Below are positions 18,661 to 31,700 of a DNA stretch of 64,000 nt, piece by piece (position 1 is the first letter of the stretch; each line of letters opens with the position of its first letter). This DNA comes from CAVQRC01 sp963715045 (GTDB lineage: Bacteria; Planctomycetota; Planctomycetia; Pirellulales; Lacipirellulaceae). The stretch covers positions 1 through 64,000 of the forward strand of contig CAVQRC010000038.1 in NCBI GenBank assembly GCA_963715045.1. Direction: 5' to 3'. The notes under the pieces were generated by a model that worked only from the letters and a program-made list of their open reading frames with translations, had not been told where the DNA came from and searched no databases. The translations under genes and the position numbers were made by a program.

Positions 18661-20307
18661 TCACCGCGAGGTCGATCTCAGCTTCCGATAGTGTTGAATA
18701 AGGCGATTCGTCGAGGAATCGTGGTTCAGTTCCGGGTCGGTCTGACTCTCGAGTTCCGGGACAATGCGTTGGGCGAGTACTTTGCCCAGTTCGACCCCCC
18801 ACTGGTCGAAGGAGTCGATGTTCCAGATGCTGCCCTGAGTAAAGACGGCATGCTCGTAGAGCGCGATCAGCTTGCCGAGCATCGCGGGCGTGAGCCGCTC
18901 GGCGAGGATCGTGTTCGACGGGCGGTTGCCCTGGAACACCCGGTGGGGAACGAGCCAGTCCGGGGTGCCCTCTGCGGCAACCTGCTCACGTGTCTTTCCG
19001 AAGGCCAACGCTTCGGCCTGGGCGAAGACGTTCGCCATCAGCATGTCGTGGTGCCGGCCCAGCGGGTTGAGCGAATTGCCAAAGGCAATGAAGTCACAGG
19101 GGATCAGCCGCGTGCCTTGATGAATCAACTGGTAGAACGAATGCTGGCCGTTGGTACCCGGCTCGCCCCAATAGACGGGGCACGTATCGTAGCTGACCTG
19201 GTTCCCGTCGAGCGTGACATACTTGCCGTTGCTCTCCATGGTCAGCTGCTGCAGGTAGGCGGGGAATCGCTTCAAGTATTGGTCGTACGGCAGGACGGCC
19301 GAAGTCTGGGCGGCGAAGAAATCCGTGTACCAGATCCCCAGCAGGCCCATTAGCACGGGCATGTTCCGCTCGAAGGGAGCAGTGCGAAAATGCTCGTCCA
19401 TTAGATGGAAGCCGTCGAGCAGTGCGCGAAAGTTGTCCGACCCGATCGCCAGCATCGTCGAGAGACCGATCGCCGAAGTCATGGAGTACCGTCCGCCGAC
19501 CCAATCCCAGAACTCGAACATATTGCTGGTGTCGATGCCAAACTCCGCGACCTTGGCGGCATTTGTAGAAACGGCGACGAAATGCCTCGCCACGGCCGCT
19601 GTGTCACCGTCCAATCCCTGGAGCAACCAGTTGCGGGCACTGTGCGCATTGGTCATCGTCTCCAACGTTGTGAATGTCTTCGAGGCGATGATAAACAGGG
19701 TCTCCGCGGGATCAAGATCGCTAATCGCCTCGGCCAGATCGGTGCCATCGACGTTGGAGACGAATCGGAAGCGGAGGTTGCGGTCGCTGTACGACCGCAG
19801 CGCTTCGTAGGCCATCACGGGTCCCAGGTCGGAGCCGCCGATGCCGATGTTGATCACGTTTCGGATCCGTTGACCGGTGTGGCCCTTCCAGTCACCACTC
19901 CGGACACGGCTCGAGAAATCGCTCATCTTCTCCAGCACTGCATGAACCTGGGGCACGACGTCTTCACCGTCCACCATGATCGTGGTCCCTTGCGGTGCCC
20001 GCAGAGCCACGTGCAGCACGGCCCGGTCTTCCGTGATATTGATCTTCTCGCCGCGGAACATCGCGTCGATCCGCGCGCGCAGACCGGTTTCTTCCGCGAG
20101 GCCTACCAGCAGGGAAAGGGTCTCGTCAGTGACGCGATTCTTCGAATAGTCGAGGTAGATCCCCAGGTCCTCGATCACCATCCGCTCGCCGCGCGTGGAA
20201 TCTTCGGCAAACAGCTTCCGGAGATGCAGGTCGCGGACCTGCTGGTAGTGGGCTTCGAGACGGTTCCACGCGGACCGTTTGGTGAGAGGCAAGGTATTTG
20301 TCGTCAT
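18661..20307 (-). CDS. pgi: Glucose-6-phosphate isomerase
   Basis: An intact 548-residue enzyme, the normal length for the long bacterial form, interconverting glucose-6-phosphate and fructose-6-phosphate in the cytoplasm. Seen: INIGIGGSDLGPVMAYEAL (phosphate binding), SKTFTTLETMTNA, the family signature WDWVGGRYSMTSAIGLST, HQGTRLIPCDFIAFG and the second signature SIWNIDSFDQWGVELGK near the C-terminus. All the expected catalytic context (Glu and His in the GTNGQHSFYQLIHQG block) is present. It lies 72 bases downstream of malQ on the same strand. This links glucan rearrangement to glycolysis and suggests cotranscription. Confidence 0.97.
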   Translation of the reverse strand: MTTNTLPLTKRSAWNRLEAHYQQVRDLHLRKLFAEDSTRGERMVIEDLGIYLDYSKNRVTDETLSLLVGLAEETGLRARIDAMFRGEKINITEDRAVLHVALRAPQGTTIMVDGEDVVPQVHAVLEKMSDFSSRVRSGDWKGHTGQRIRNVINIGIGGSDLGPVMAYEALRSYSDRNLRFRFVSNVDGTDLAEAISDLDPAETLFIIASKTFTTLETMTNAHSARNWLLQGLDGDTAAVARHFVAVSTNAAKVAEFGIDTSNMFEFWDWVGGRYSMTSAIGLSTMLAIGSDNFRALLDGFHLMDEHFRTAPFERNMPVLMGLLGIWYTDFFAAQTSAVLPYDQYLKRFPAYLQQLTMESNGKYVTLDGNQVSYDTCPVYWGEPGTNGQHSFYQLIHQGTRLIPCDFIAFGNSLNPLGRHHDMLMANVFAQAEALAFGKTREQVAAEGTPDWLVPHRVFQGNRPSNTILAERLTPAMLGKLIALYEHAVFTQGSIWNIDSFDQWGVELGKVLAQRIVPELESQTDPELNHDSSTNRLIQHYRKLRSTSR

Positions 20308-20379
20308 CTTCGCATTCCTTTGAGTTTCAGCCGTCGGGCAGCAACGCGGTGTCGGCTTGGGCGACCTGGTTGTCGCAAT

Positions 20380-21939
20380 TCACGAATCATATTTTTCGGT
20401 TTCGGGTAAGCGGTTGCAGGTTGCGGTCAGATCCCCCAGCCACTGGAACGCTGCCGCGTGGAGCATCTCTTCCGTTGTCCGCCACCGCCAGTTCCCTTCG
20501 ATGGTTCCTGGCACGTTCATTCTGGCATCTCCAGCGAGGTTCAGCAGGTCCTGGAGTGGAGCTAACGCGAGTGCCGCTGAAGACGACCACGCCAGTTGCA
20601 GCAATGCGGCTGCGGCTTCATCGTTCTGAAGTTCGGGTCGCTGCAGGTACTCGCAGACAGTACGCCGCTGCTCGTGCGGCAATTTTTCGAACCAGCCACG
20701 GGTCGTGTTGTTGTCGTGCGTGCCGGTGTACACGACCGTATTCGAGGCAAAGTTGTGGGGCAGGTACGGATTGTCATCCATTCCGTCGAACGCGAACTGA
20801 AGAACCCGCGTCCCCGGTAGTTCGAATTGATCGCGAAGCGCATGAACGTCTGCCGTGATGTGACCCAGGTCCTCGGCGATAAAGGGCAACGTGCCGAGGT
20901 CCCGCTGGACGGCCCTGAAGAACTCGCCACCGGGGCCGGGAATCCAGTGTCCCGGCTGAGCCGTCGTGGCTTCGGCCGGTACGTGCCAGGCGGCTGCGAA
21001 TCCGCGGAAATGATCGAGGCGAATCAGATCAACGTGAGCCAGGCAGGCCCGCACGCGATCGATATACCAACGGTAACCGGTCCGACGTAATGCCTCCCAG
21101 TCGTAGACGGGGTTGCCCCACAGTTGGCCATCTTCGCTGAAGTAATCGGGAGGGACGCCGGCGACAAACCGCAACCTTTGCCGCTCGTCCAGCAGGAACA
21201 GCTCCGGGTTCGCCCACACGTCGCTCGAGTCGGAGGAAACGAAGAACGGCAGGTCACCAATCAACTTCACACCCCGAGAATGGGCATGTTCCTTGAGCAG
21301 CTTCGCCTGGCGGAAGACGAGGAATTGCGCCAGACAAATTCGCTCGATGTCCGCCGCCAGATGCCGCCGGGCCTGGGCAAGGGCGTCCGGGCTTCGCCAG
21401 ACCAGCTCGGTCGGCCATTCGACGTAGCTGGCACCCCGGTATCTGACTTTGAGTGCGCCGAACAGGGCGTAATCGTCCAGCCAATGGGCCTGTTCATGAC
21501 GGAACCGCTCGAAAGCCGACTTGATCCCAGGTCCAGCCCTGGTAGCGAAGTTTGCCTGGGTCGTTTCGAGCAATCGATTCTTGAATCGGGTAACGGCTTC
21601 GTAATCGACCGTGTCGTCCGGAAAGGTTGCGCCCGCGGTTTCACTTGCCCGCAACAGACCGTCCTCGATCAGGCAGTCGGGGCTGATCAACAGCCAGTTG
21701 CCGGCAAACGACGACAGGGATTGATACGGAGAGTCGCCGTATCCCGTGGGGCCCAACGGCAACGACTGCCACCACGATTGGTTCGCTGCCTCAAGACGAT
21801 CAATCCACGCGATCGCGGCTGGCCCCAGGTCGCCGATCCCGTAGGCTGAGGGCAACGACGTGATGTGCAACAGCAGCCCGGAACCGCGGTATCCCGGCGG
21901 AAACGGATGTGCGTTCGTCGGCTGGCTGCGGCCGCTCAT
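20380..21939 (-). CDS. malQ: 4-alpha-glucanotransferase (amylomaltase)
   Basis: 519 residues from the ATG at 21939 (MSGRSQPTNAHPFPPGYRGS); the frame extends to 22008 but the shorter start fits the family. GH77 transferase that moves maltosyl units between alpha-1,4-glucans. Seen: SGLLLHITSLPSAYGIGDLG, LPLGPTGYGDSPYQ, the nucleophile region DLIRLDHFRGFAAAW, the acid/base region LPFIAEDLGHIT, and GTHDNNTTRGWFEKLPHEQ with the third catalytic Asp. The tail carries LAWSSSAALALAPLQDLLN and ARMNVPGTIEGNWRWR. Complete, no frameshift. pgi follows directly. A decayed fragment of another malQ gene lies at 41320-41500. Confidence 0.96.
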   Translation of the reverse strand: MSGRSQPTNAHPFPPGYRGSGLLLHITSLPSAYGIGDLGPAAIAWIDRLEAANQSWWQSLPLGPTGYGDSPYQSLSSFAGNWLLISPDCLIEDGLLRASETAGATFPDDTVDYEAVTRFKNRLLETTQANFATRAGPGIKSAFERFRHEQAHWLDDYALFGALKVRYRGASYVEWPTELVWRSPDALAQARRHLAADIERICLAQFLVFRQAKLLKEHAHSRGVKLIGDLPFFVSSDSSDVWANPELFLLDERQRLRFVAGVPPDYFSEDGQLWGNPVYDWEALRRTGYRWYIDRVRACLAHVDLIRLDHFRGFAAAWHVPAEATTAQPGHWIPGPGGEFFRAVQRDLGTLPFIAEDLGHITADVHALRDQFELPGTRVLQFAFDGMDDNPYLPHNFASNTVVYTGTHDNNTTRGWFEKLPHEQRRTVCEYLQRPELQNDEAAAALLQLAWSSSAALALAPLQDLLNLAGDARMNVPGTIEGNWRWRTTEEMLHAAAFQWLGDLTATCNRLPETEKYDS

Positions 21940-22204
21940 GGCTGTTCTAATGCTTTTCGGAAAACCGCTGCGCCTGGCAGTGGCGGCACACCGGCGAGGA
22001 TCTCGCACCCCTCGCTTACGGTACGGCCGATGAGACGGCGACCCATGTCGCCACGACCCTGCTTCTTACCTGACGATCGCGTCGCCGCTGAAGGCTCGCT
22101 CGTTTCCGTCCTTAGAACTGCCTCTCTTGATCGTCGAAACAGCTGCTGGCAGCGGTCATGGTGCGGCATCGCCTGGCGATCCTGGCCGCCCCGATCCTCG
22201 TGGG

Positions 22205-22405
22205 TCATTCACCGTCGTCCATGGGCTGGTCACTCTGGGAATCGCCGGGAAGTGGCTGCCAAGCTTCGTCCATGGAGAGGATGTAGGCCGCCATGCCTGC
22301 CAGCATTAGCCCTACAACCACCCAAGACTTCCAGTTTTTGTGCAGTCCTTTTCGGCCAAGATTCGGGGGGGCATGAGATCCGTGGGGTTTCTGTTTCTTG
22401 GTCAT
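22205..22405 (-). CDS. Small single-pass membrane protein
   Basis: 66 residues. The basic N-terminus (MTKKQKPHGSHAPPNLGRKG) precedes one membrane helix (WVVVGLMLAGMAAYILSM, about residues 28-45), then an acidic tail rich in D, Q and P. The charge pattern predicts the N-terminus inside. I recall similar short proteins in planctomycete genomes but no function. It is separate from malQ, with about 265 bases between them. Confidence 0.6.
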   Translation of the reverse strand: MTKKQKPHGSHAPPNLGRKGLHKNWKSWVVVGLMLAGMAAYILSMDEAWQPLPGDSQSDQPMDDGE

Positions 22406-22708
22406 AGGAGCGATTCAGGTACGTGGGAGGTTGCATGTAACGGCCTAGGGTCGCATTGTAGGAATGCCCAGCCCTGTCGGAAACTGTCCGCGATCCAGCC
22501 CGGGCCGGCCGCGGCTAAGGCCCACAACCGCAGCGGGCCTCATGCTTGGCGTGGGCAGCGTCCCGATATCGACGAGGGTGTGCGAAGGTTGCCGGATTCG
22601 ATCGGGAAGCGATCGATGAGGATGCCCCCGCAAATGAAAATCGCCCCGGCTGCTGAGCAGTCGGGGCGAATTGAGTGGAGAGGGGCTTTTACGGGCTAGC
22701 TGCCGTGG
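22406..22708. other. Gene-free stretch downstream of the giant gene
   Basis: Apart from the terminator at 22641-22669, this roughly 300-base gap shows no coding frame with usable start and family-like content on either strand. Confidence 0.5.
22641..22669 (-). terminator. Rho-independent terminator of the giant SdrD-B gene
   Basis: TCGCCCCGGCTGC at 22641-22653 pairs with 22657-22669 over 13 positions (12 Watson-Crick, one G-U) around a 3-base loop; on the minus strand UUUU follows. It lies 40 bases past the giant gene's stop. Confidence 0.8.
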
Positions 22709-25700
22709 CTATCTGCCGACGCGATTCAACTTGCGTAGGCCGAATCGTGAACGTCGTATCCCGGTGTCGAGGTCCTGCGAAGCTGCCGCCTTCCGTGACA
22801 CGAGAGGATTCACTTCCAGTCGTCCGCGGAATTCTGCAAATACGGCGTCCGTGGCAGATCCCTCCGCCTTGCGATGAGTCTCCGACTTGCCATTCACGCG
22901 GTTGTTCGCGAGCTGGAGGGTGGCCGCCGTCCCGACGACGTTGGTTTGCGAAATCGCTGCTTCTGGTTCCGATGTTTCCGGCAACGGCCGACTCAGGGTG
23001 TTCTCCGATAGTGACACCGCAACTTTGAGTCTTTCGCTGTCGACTTGAGCACTGTCAGCGAATGCGGCATCGATCGTACCGGAAGTTCGATGCGTGCTGG
23101 ATCTGCCTGCCGCAAGTCCTCCACCGCCACCTCCGGGAGCTGGAGAAACAGTGCCGAACTCGCTCTGCCAGATAAGGAAGTCGCTTCCGTCGACGTTTCC
23201 GTCGCCGCTGGCGTCGCCGGTGCTCTGGGTAGCCGACCCGTCGAGTGTCGGGAAGTTGGCCTGCCAGATGAGGAAGTCCTGACCGTCGACATCTCCGTCC
23301 TTATCGAAGTCAGCAGCGAGGCCGGACGGCTCGACAAAGACCTCGAAGGTCAACTGGCTGTTGGGCGTCTCATACTGACCCGGATCGAGAGGAGCCTGGC
23401 CGATGTAGCCAACCTCTTCCTCTCCACTGTCGACATGGACGACCAGCGGTGTGCCATCGACGATCACGATGTACTGCCCTGGCAGCAAGTCGTCGAAGTG
23501 GAACTCACCGTTCGCGCCGGTGCTCGTGCTTCCTGCGGTCGGGCCGTAAAGATCGACGTCAACGCCAGCAACCGGATTGCCGGTCTGGTCGTTCACGACG
23601 CCGTGAATCGAGCCAGCAATCAGGTTCCGCAGGGTCAGCGAGCCGTTCGTGCGAATCGTCTGCAAGCCCTCGTAGACGACGCGGTCTTCAGCCGGGATGT
23701 CGGAGGAGAAGATTGCCGTCGCGTGCGGAACATGGACCGGGACCGGCGATGCCATCTGAAGGATGGCGTCGGTCTCGACTTCGGTGACGGTGTAGGTGCC
23801 CGGCACGACGTCCAGGAACCAGTACTCGCCATCGTCGTTAGTCGTCGTCGAGTCGACCACACCTCCGGACGTGTCTATGAGCTGCAGCGGGATGTTCGGT
23901 GCCGCCAGATCCGTCCCCTGCTGCAGCTTGAGGCCATGGATGGCTCCAGCGTAGAAGTTACCGAACATCAACTCTTCGCCGACGACAACCTCTTCCTTGA
24001 GCAGCTCGATCTCGAACTGGAGATTGTCGAGGCCGATCGTATCCGAAGTCGGTCCCGCGTCGAGGCCACCGAGCAGGACGTACGCGATTTCTCCGCCGGA
24101 GACCGTGAGCGTTTCGAACTCGAACTGCGCGATCTCACCCGAGATGTCGGAATCGAGCAGATTGCCGGCCGAGTCGTAGGCGAACATCGCGGCGACATCC
24201 ATCCCGGAATCGTCAGCCAGGGCGTCGATGCTTACCCAGTTGACCCAGAGTTCGAAGTCGATGCGAAGGAGTCGATCGTCTTCAAAGCTCCACTGGTCGT
24301 CTCGCGAGGTCCCGCCAGCGGTGTGGCCGAAGACCAGCTCGCCGGTCGAAGGGACCATCCGATTCAGGTTGGGCGATTCCGCCTTCACGACGCCGGCGAT
24401 GACGTTGCCGTCGGCGTCGGCGACCGACAGTGTGACGCCGGTGGGCGTGACAATTGTCTGATCGTCGTCGAAGTCGTCCGGCTCGATCTCGATGACCGGA
24501 TCGAGCATCGATGCACCAGGCTGCCAGACAAACTCCTGGCGGCTCAGGACAAAGAAGCTGGCCACGTCGGCCGTGGACGACATGAGACCTTCCTGATCGT
24601 CCGGGATGCCGTTGCCCATCTGCTCGGGGTATCCGTCGCCGTCGACGTCGACGACATCCGGGAACCCGTCGCCATTGAGATCGTTCCGGTCGGTCAGGTC
24701 AGCCCGCTCGCGGAGCGTGTAGGTCTGACCCGGTACGAGATCTGTGAACCAGAACTCGCCGTTGATGTCCGTATGCACGACTGGGTGACCGTCCTGCAGG
24801 ACCGGGTTACCCGCCTCGTCGACGAGTTCGAAGACACCCCACTCGAAGGGCATTTCCCAGTCGTGCTCGCCCGGCTCGTAGACGCCGTCGGCGTCGAGGT
24901 CGAGCCACTTGAAGCCGTGGATCGATCCGGTGACGAAGTTTCCGATGATCAGGTTTTCATTGACCTGGCTGACCGGGAAGTTGTCCTGGTCGTCGACGAA
25001 GACTTCGAAGCGTTCATCGGCCACGCCGGGGAAGATCTCCGGCCGCGGTGCCGGTGGTAGCATGGCCGCGCCGACCTCGAAGGCCCATTCTTCCCAGCCA
25101 CCGACGTCGATGAAATCGCGAGGTGGCGTCGAGCGGATCATGCCTTCGGCGTCGTCGGGTACGAGATTGTGGTTCGAGTCCGACTTCGAGAGATCTTCGA
25201 AGATCTGGTAACTGCCTGGTACGAGATTCTCGATCCAGAAGTGACCGGTCGAATCGGTCATCGTGTAGGCGAGATGGCCGTCGGCCTTGACTGCCAATTC
25301 GCCAGTATCGGCATCTCGCAATCCGATCCAGATATTCGGCAGTCCGGGTTCAGCGCCACCGATGTAGGGGCTGTTTTGATCCCAAATGCCGTCCCCGTCG
25401 ATATCTTCGAACTTGAAGCCGTGGATGGAGCCCGGCTTGTAGTTGTTGCCGTAGATCAGGGCGGCCGCGAGCGCTTGCTGGGTTGCAGAATCGGCTTCGT
25501 CGAAGACGGGCGTCTTAAGAGCCTGGAGCTGCTCGGCGTATGCCCTCTCATCGGCGTCGATATTCCCGTCGCCGTTAACGTCGACGTACATGATATGGCC
25601 GGCCGCTTCATGAGCGTACTCGAGACGGCTCTGGATCAAGAACGTCCCGGTCGAGCTGGCGTTGGGATCGTCACCCAGACTGCTGGGCCGTGTTCCCCCG

Positions 25701-28700
25701 CGGAAGTAGCTAGTGTCGGGCGAACCCTGGGCCTGACCCGTGTGCTGAATGAAGTCCGTGCCGTCGAGAGCTTCGCGAACGACGTACTGACCCGGATCAA
25801 GGTCGGTGAACCAGAAATTACCGTGGCTGTCGCTGGTCTCACTCTTGATGTACTCCCAGTCGTGGACGACGAACGGATCGGACGACGGCGGATCGATCGT
25901 GGTGCTGCTAACCCAGCGATACAGGTCGAATGGGACGCCGGCGAGAGCTGGTTCGGCCAGGACCACATCGTTGCCTTCGGACTCGCCGCCACCGTTACCA
26001 CTGGTTTCACGCTGCCAGATCCCATCGCGGTTGTAGTCGTGGAACTTGAAGCCGTGGATGGAACCGGTGATGTAGTTCCCCCAGACCAGCTCGCTGCCGA
26101 CCACGACTTCGCTGCGGAGCGATCCCTCGGGGAGCATCTGCGAACCCGTCGATCGGGACGTATTCCTGACCGCTGACGATCGTGACGGTGAAGTCGTCGC
26201 CGCTGGAGCGGCGGAGACCCTGGTCGTAGTCGGAGACGCCGTCGTCGAGGATGTCTTGGTCCGGATCGGCCGGATCCAGTTCGCGGACCGTGTAGGTGCC
26301 CGGACGGAGCCCGGTGAACCAGAATCCACCACTGGAGTCGGTATCGATCAGGCTGACGCGGTTGCCGCTCGCGTCGAGCAGTTCGAAGGCGATGCCAGCC
26401 ATGGCCGGATCACTCTCATCGAATCCATCGTTGTCGATGTCTTCGAACTTGTAGCCGTGGATCGAGCCGGCGACGTAGTTGCCGTAGGTGAGTGCGGCGG
26501 CGTCGATGACGGGCGTCTTGAGGGCGACGAGCTGCTCGGCAGCGGCCCTTTCGGCGGCGTCGACGTTGCCGTCGTTGTTCAGATCCATGTACATGATGTG
26601 TCCACCGGCTTCGTGGACATATTCCTGCCGGCTCTGAACCGCGAAGGTGCCGGTCGCGGCGGCGTTGGGGTCTTCACCCAACGCACCGGGGAGGACTCCA
26701 CCGCCGGCGTAGTTGGTGTCGGGCGAACCCTGGGCCTGACCGGTGGACTGAGTCCACTCGGTGCCGGACAGGTCTTCGCGGACGACGTACTGACCCGGAT
26801 CGAGGTCGGTGAACCAGAAGCGTCCGTGGCTGTCGCTCGTCTCACTGCGGAGGTACTCCCAGTCGTGGACGACGAACGGATCGGCCGAAGGCGGATCGAT
26901 GGTCTCGGTGCTGACCCAGCGATAGAGGTCGAATTTGATGTCGGCCTGGTCCGGCTCACCCGGATCCTGGGTCCCACTGCCGTCGAGGTCGTGGAACTTG
27001 TAGCCGTGGATCGAACCGGTGATGTAGTTGCCCCACACCAGTTCACTGCCGACGACCACTTCGGTCTTGGCCGAGCCGGCTGGCAACATGGCTGCACCGG
27101 CTTCCCAGGCGTACTCCTGGCCGCTGAGCAGGTTGACCGTGTAGTCGTCACCGGCATCAGTGCTGGCGTTCCTGAGACCCTGATCAATGTCGGAGACCCC
27201 GTCGCCGAGGATATCCTGACCCGCGAGATCGACCTCGCTCACCGTGTAGCTAGCCCCCGGCACGAGACCGGTGAACCAGAACGCGCCGTCGGCGTCGGTG
27301 ACCTGGGTGTCGAGAACGTTGCCGCTGCCATCAAGCAGCACGAAGGTGATGCCTTCCATGCCAGGGTCGTTGGCGTCGAAGCCATCGTTGTCGAGGTCTT
27401 CGAACTTGTAGCCGTGGAACGACCCGAGCAGGTAATTGCCGTAGGTGAGTGCGGCGGTATCGATGACGGGCGTCTTGAGGGCGACGAGCTGCTCGGCGGC
27501 GGCTCGCTCGCCGGCGTCGATGTTGCCGTCTCCGTTGAGGTCCATGTACATCACATGGCCGTTCTCTTCGTGGACGTACTCGACACCGCTCTGGACCAGG
27601 AACGTCCCGGTCGAGGTGGCGTTGGGATCCTCACCCAGAGCACTGGGCAGGACACCACCACCGGCGTAGTTCGTATCGGGCGAACCCTTGGCCTGTCCGG
27701 TGGACTGGATGTACTCGGTGCCGGCGAGATCTTCGCGGACCACGTACTCACCCGGATCGAGGTCGGTGAACCAGAAGCGGCCGTGGCTGTCGCTGGTCTC
27801 GCTCTTGACGTACTCCCAATCGTGGACGACGAACGGATCGGCCGACGGCGGATCGATCGTGGTGCTGCTAACCCAGCGATAGAGGTCGAACTTGATATCG
27901 GCCAGGGCTGGTTCGCCTTCGTCCAACTGCGAGTTGGCGTTCAGGTCGTGGAACTTGTAGCCGTGGATGGAACCGGTGATGTAGTTCCCCCAGACCAGCT
28001 CGCTGCCGACCACGACTTCGCTGCGGAGCGAGTCCTTCGGGGAGATCTGCGAAGCCGTCGATCGGGACGTATTCCTGACCGCTGACGATCGTGACGGTGA
28101 AGTCGTCGCCGCTGGAGCGGCGGAGACCCTGGTCGTAATCGGAGACGCCGTCGTTGAGGATGTCCTGGTCCGGATCGGCCGGATCGAGTTCGCGGACCGT
28201 GTAGGTGCCCGGACGGAGCCCGGTGAACCAGAATCGCACCGTTGGCGTCGGTGTCGATCAGGCTGACGCGGTTGCCGCTGGCGTCGAGCAGTTCGAAGGC
28301 GATGCCGGCCATGCCGGGATCACTCTCATCGAATCCATCGTTGTCGATGTCTTCGAACTTGTACCCGTGGATCGAGCCGGCGACGTAGTTGCCGTAGGTG
28401 AGTGCGGCGGCGTCGATGACGGGCGTCTTGAGGGCGACGAGCTGCTCGGCGATGGCCCGTTCGGCGGCGTCGATGTTGCCGTCGTACTGACCGTTCTCGT
28501 CAGGCAGATCCATGTACATGATGTGTCCACCGGCTTCGTGGACATATTCCTGCCGGCTCTGAACCGCGAAGGTGCCGGTCGCGGCGGCGTTGGGGTCTTC
28601 ACCCAACGCACCGGGGAGGACTCCACCGCCGGCGTAGTTGGTGTCGGGCGAACCCTGGGCCTGACCGGTGGACTGAGTCCACTCGGTGCCGGACAGGTCT

Positions 28701-31700
28701 TCGCGGACGACGTACTGACCCGGATCGAGGTCGGTGAACCAGAAGCGTCCGTGGCTGTCGCTCGTCTCACTGCGGAGGTACTCCCAGTCGTGGACGACGA
28801 ACGGATCGGCCGACGGCGGATCGATCGTGGTAGTGCTGACCCAGCGATAGAGGTCGAATTTGATGTCGGCCTGGTCCGGCTCACCCGGATCCTGGGTCCC
28901 ACTGCCGTCGAGGTCGTGGAACTTGTAGCCGTGGATCGAACCGGTGATGTAGTTGCCCCACACCAGTTCACTGCCGACGACCACTTCGGTCTTGGCCGAG
29001 CCGGCTGGCAACATGGCTGCGCCGGCTTCCCAGGCGTACTCCTGACCGCTGAGCAGGTTGACCACAAAGTCGTCGCCGCTGCCGCGGCGGAGACCCTGGT
29101 CGTAGTCGGAGACCCCGTCGCCGAGGATGTCCTGGGCCGCGTCGGCCGGATCGACTTCACCAACCGTGTAGGTCTGGCCTGGCAGCAGATTCGTGAACCA
29201 GAACGCCCCGTTGGCGTCGGTGACCTGGGTGTCGAGAACGTTGCCGCTGCCATCAAGCAGCACGAAGGTGATGCCTTCCATGGCCGGGTCGTTGGCGTCG
29301 AAGCCATCGTTGTCGAGGTCTTCGAACTTGTAGCCGTGGAACGACCCGAGCAGGTAATTGCCGTAGGTGAGTGCGGCGGTATCGATGACGGGCGTCTTGA
29401 GGGCGACGAGCTGCTCGGCGGCGGCTGCTCGGCGGCGTCGATGTTGCCGTCGCCGTTGAGGTCCATGTACATCACATGGCCGTTCTCTTCGTGGACGTAC
29501 TCGACGACCGCTCTGGACCAGGAACGTCCCGGTCGAGCTGGCGTTGGGATCCTCACCCAGAGCACTGGGCAGGACACCGCCACCGGCGTAGTTCGTATCG
29601 GGCGAACCCTTGGCCTGACCGGTGGACTGGATGTACTCGGTGCCGGCGAGATCTTCGCGGACCACGTACTCACCCGGATCGAGGTCGGTGAACCAGAACC
29701 GTCCGTGGCTGTCGCTGTTCTCGCTCTTGACGTACTCCCAGTCGTGGATCACGAACGGATCGGCCGACGGCGGATCGATCGTGGTGCTGCTGACCCAGCG
29801 ATAGAGGTCGAACTTGATATCGGCCAGGGCTGGTTCGCCTTCGTCCAACTGCGAGTTGGCGTTCAGGTCGTGGAACTTGTAGCCGTGGATGGAACCGGTG
29901 ATGTAGTTCCCCCAGACCAGCTCGCTGCCGACGATGACTTCGCTGCGGAGCGAGCCTTCGGGGAGCATCGCGAAGCCGTCGTTCGGGCACGTATTCCTGA
30001 CCACTGGAGATCGTGACGGTGAAGTCGTCGCCGCTGGAGCGGCGGAGTCCCTGGTCGTAGTCGGAGACGCCGTCGTCGAGGATGTCCTGATCGGGATCGG
30101 TCGGGTCCAGCTCGCGGACCGTGTAGGTGCCCGGACGGAGGCCCGGTGAACCAGAAGGCCCCGTCGTCGTCGGTGTCGATCAGGCCGACCCGGTTGCCGC
30201 TCGCGTCGAGCAGTTCGAAGGCGATGCCGGCCATGCCGGGATCACTCTCATCGAATCCATCGTTGTCGATGTCTTCGAACTTGTACCCGTGGATCGAGCC
30301 GGCGACGTAGTTGCCGTAGGTGAGTGCGGCGGCGTCGATGACGGGCGTCTTGAGGGCGACGAGCTGCTCGGCGATGGCCCGTTCGGCGGCGTCGATGTTG
30401 CCGTCGTACTGACCGTTCTCGTCAGGCAGATCCATGTACATGATGTGTCCACCGGCTTCGTGGACATATTCCTGCCGGCTCTGAACCGCGAAGGTGCCGG
30501 TCGCGGCGGCGTTGGGGTCTTCACCCAACGCACCGGGGAGGACTCCACCGCCGGCGTAGTTGGTGTCGGGCGAACCCTGGGCCTGACCGGTGGACTGAGT
30601 CCACTCGGTGCCGGACAGGTCTTCGCGGACGACGTACTGACCCGGATCGAGGTCGGTGAACCAGAAGCGTCCGTGGCTGTCGCTCGTCTCACTGCGGAGG
30701 TACTCCCAGTCGTGGACGACGAACGGATCGGCCGACGGCGGATCGATCGTGGTAGTGCTGACCCAGCGATAGAGGTCGAATTTGATGTCGGCCTGGTCCG
30801 GCTCACCCGGATCCTGGGTCCCACTGCCGTCGAGGTCGTGGAACTTGTAGCCGTGGATCGAACCGGTGATGTAGTTGCCCCACACCAGTTCACTGCCGAC
30901 GACCACTTCGGTCTTGGCCGAGCCGGCTGGCAACATGGCTGCACCGGCTTCCCAGGCGTACTCCTGACCGCTGAGCAGGTTGACCACAAAGTCGTCCCCG
31001 CTGCCGCGGCGGAGACCCTGGTCGTAGTCGGAGACACCGTCGTTGAGGATGTCCTGAGCCGGATCAGCTGGGTCGGCTTCGCGAACGACGTAGGTTCGGC
31101 CTGGGACCAAGTCAGTGAACCAGAACGCGCCGCTGGCATCAGTGATCTGGGTGTCAACGATGACTTCTTCGAGGGGGGTGCCGCCTCCAGCTCCTTCGCC
31201 TGCCTGGGCGGAAAGTAGTTCGATCAGGTGGAAGGTGATGCCTTCCATGGCCGGGTCGGTGGCGTCGAAGCCGTCGTTGTCGAGGTCTTCGAACTTGTAG
31301 CCATGGAACGACCCGAGCAGGTAGTTGCCGTAGGTGAGTGCGGTGGCATCGATGACGGGTGTCTTGAGGGCGACGAGCTGCTCGGCGGCGGCTCGCTCAT
31401 CGGCGTCGATGTTGCCGTCGCCGTTGAGGTCCATGTACATCACATGGCCGTTCTCCTCGTGGACGTATTCCTGACCGCTCTGGACCAGGAACGTCCCGGT
31501 CGAGGTGGCGTTGGGATCTTCTCCCAAGGCACTGGGCAGGACTCCACCACCGACGTAGTTCGTATCGGGCGAACCCTCGGCCTGTCCGGTGGACTGGATG
31601 TACTCGGTCCCGGCGAGATCTTCGCGGACCACGTACTGACCCGGATCGAGGTCGGTGAACCAGAAGCGGCCGTGGCTGTCGCTGGTCTCGCTCTTGACGT

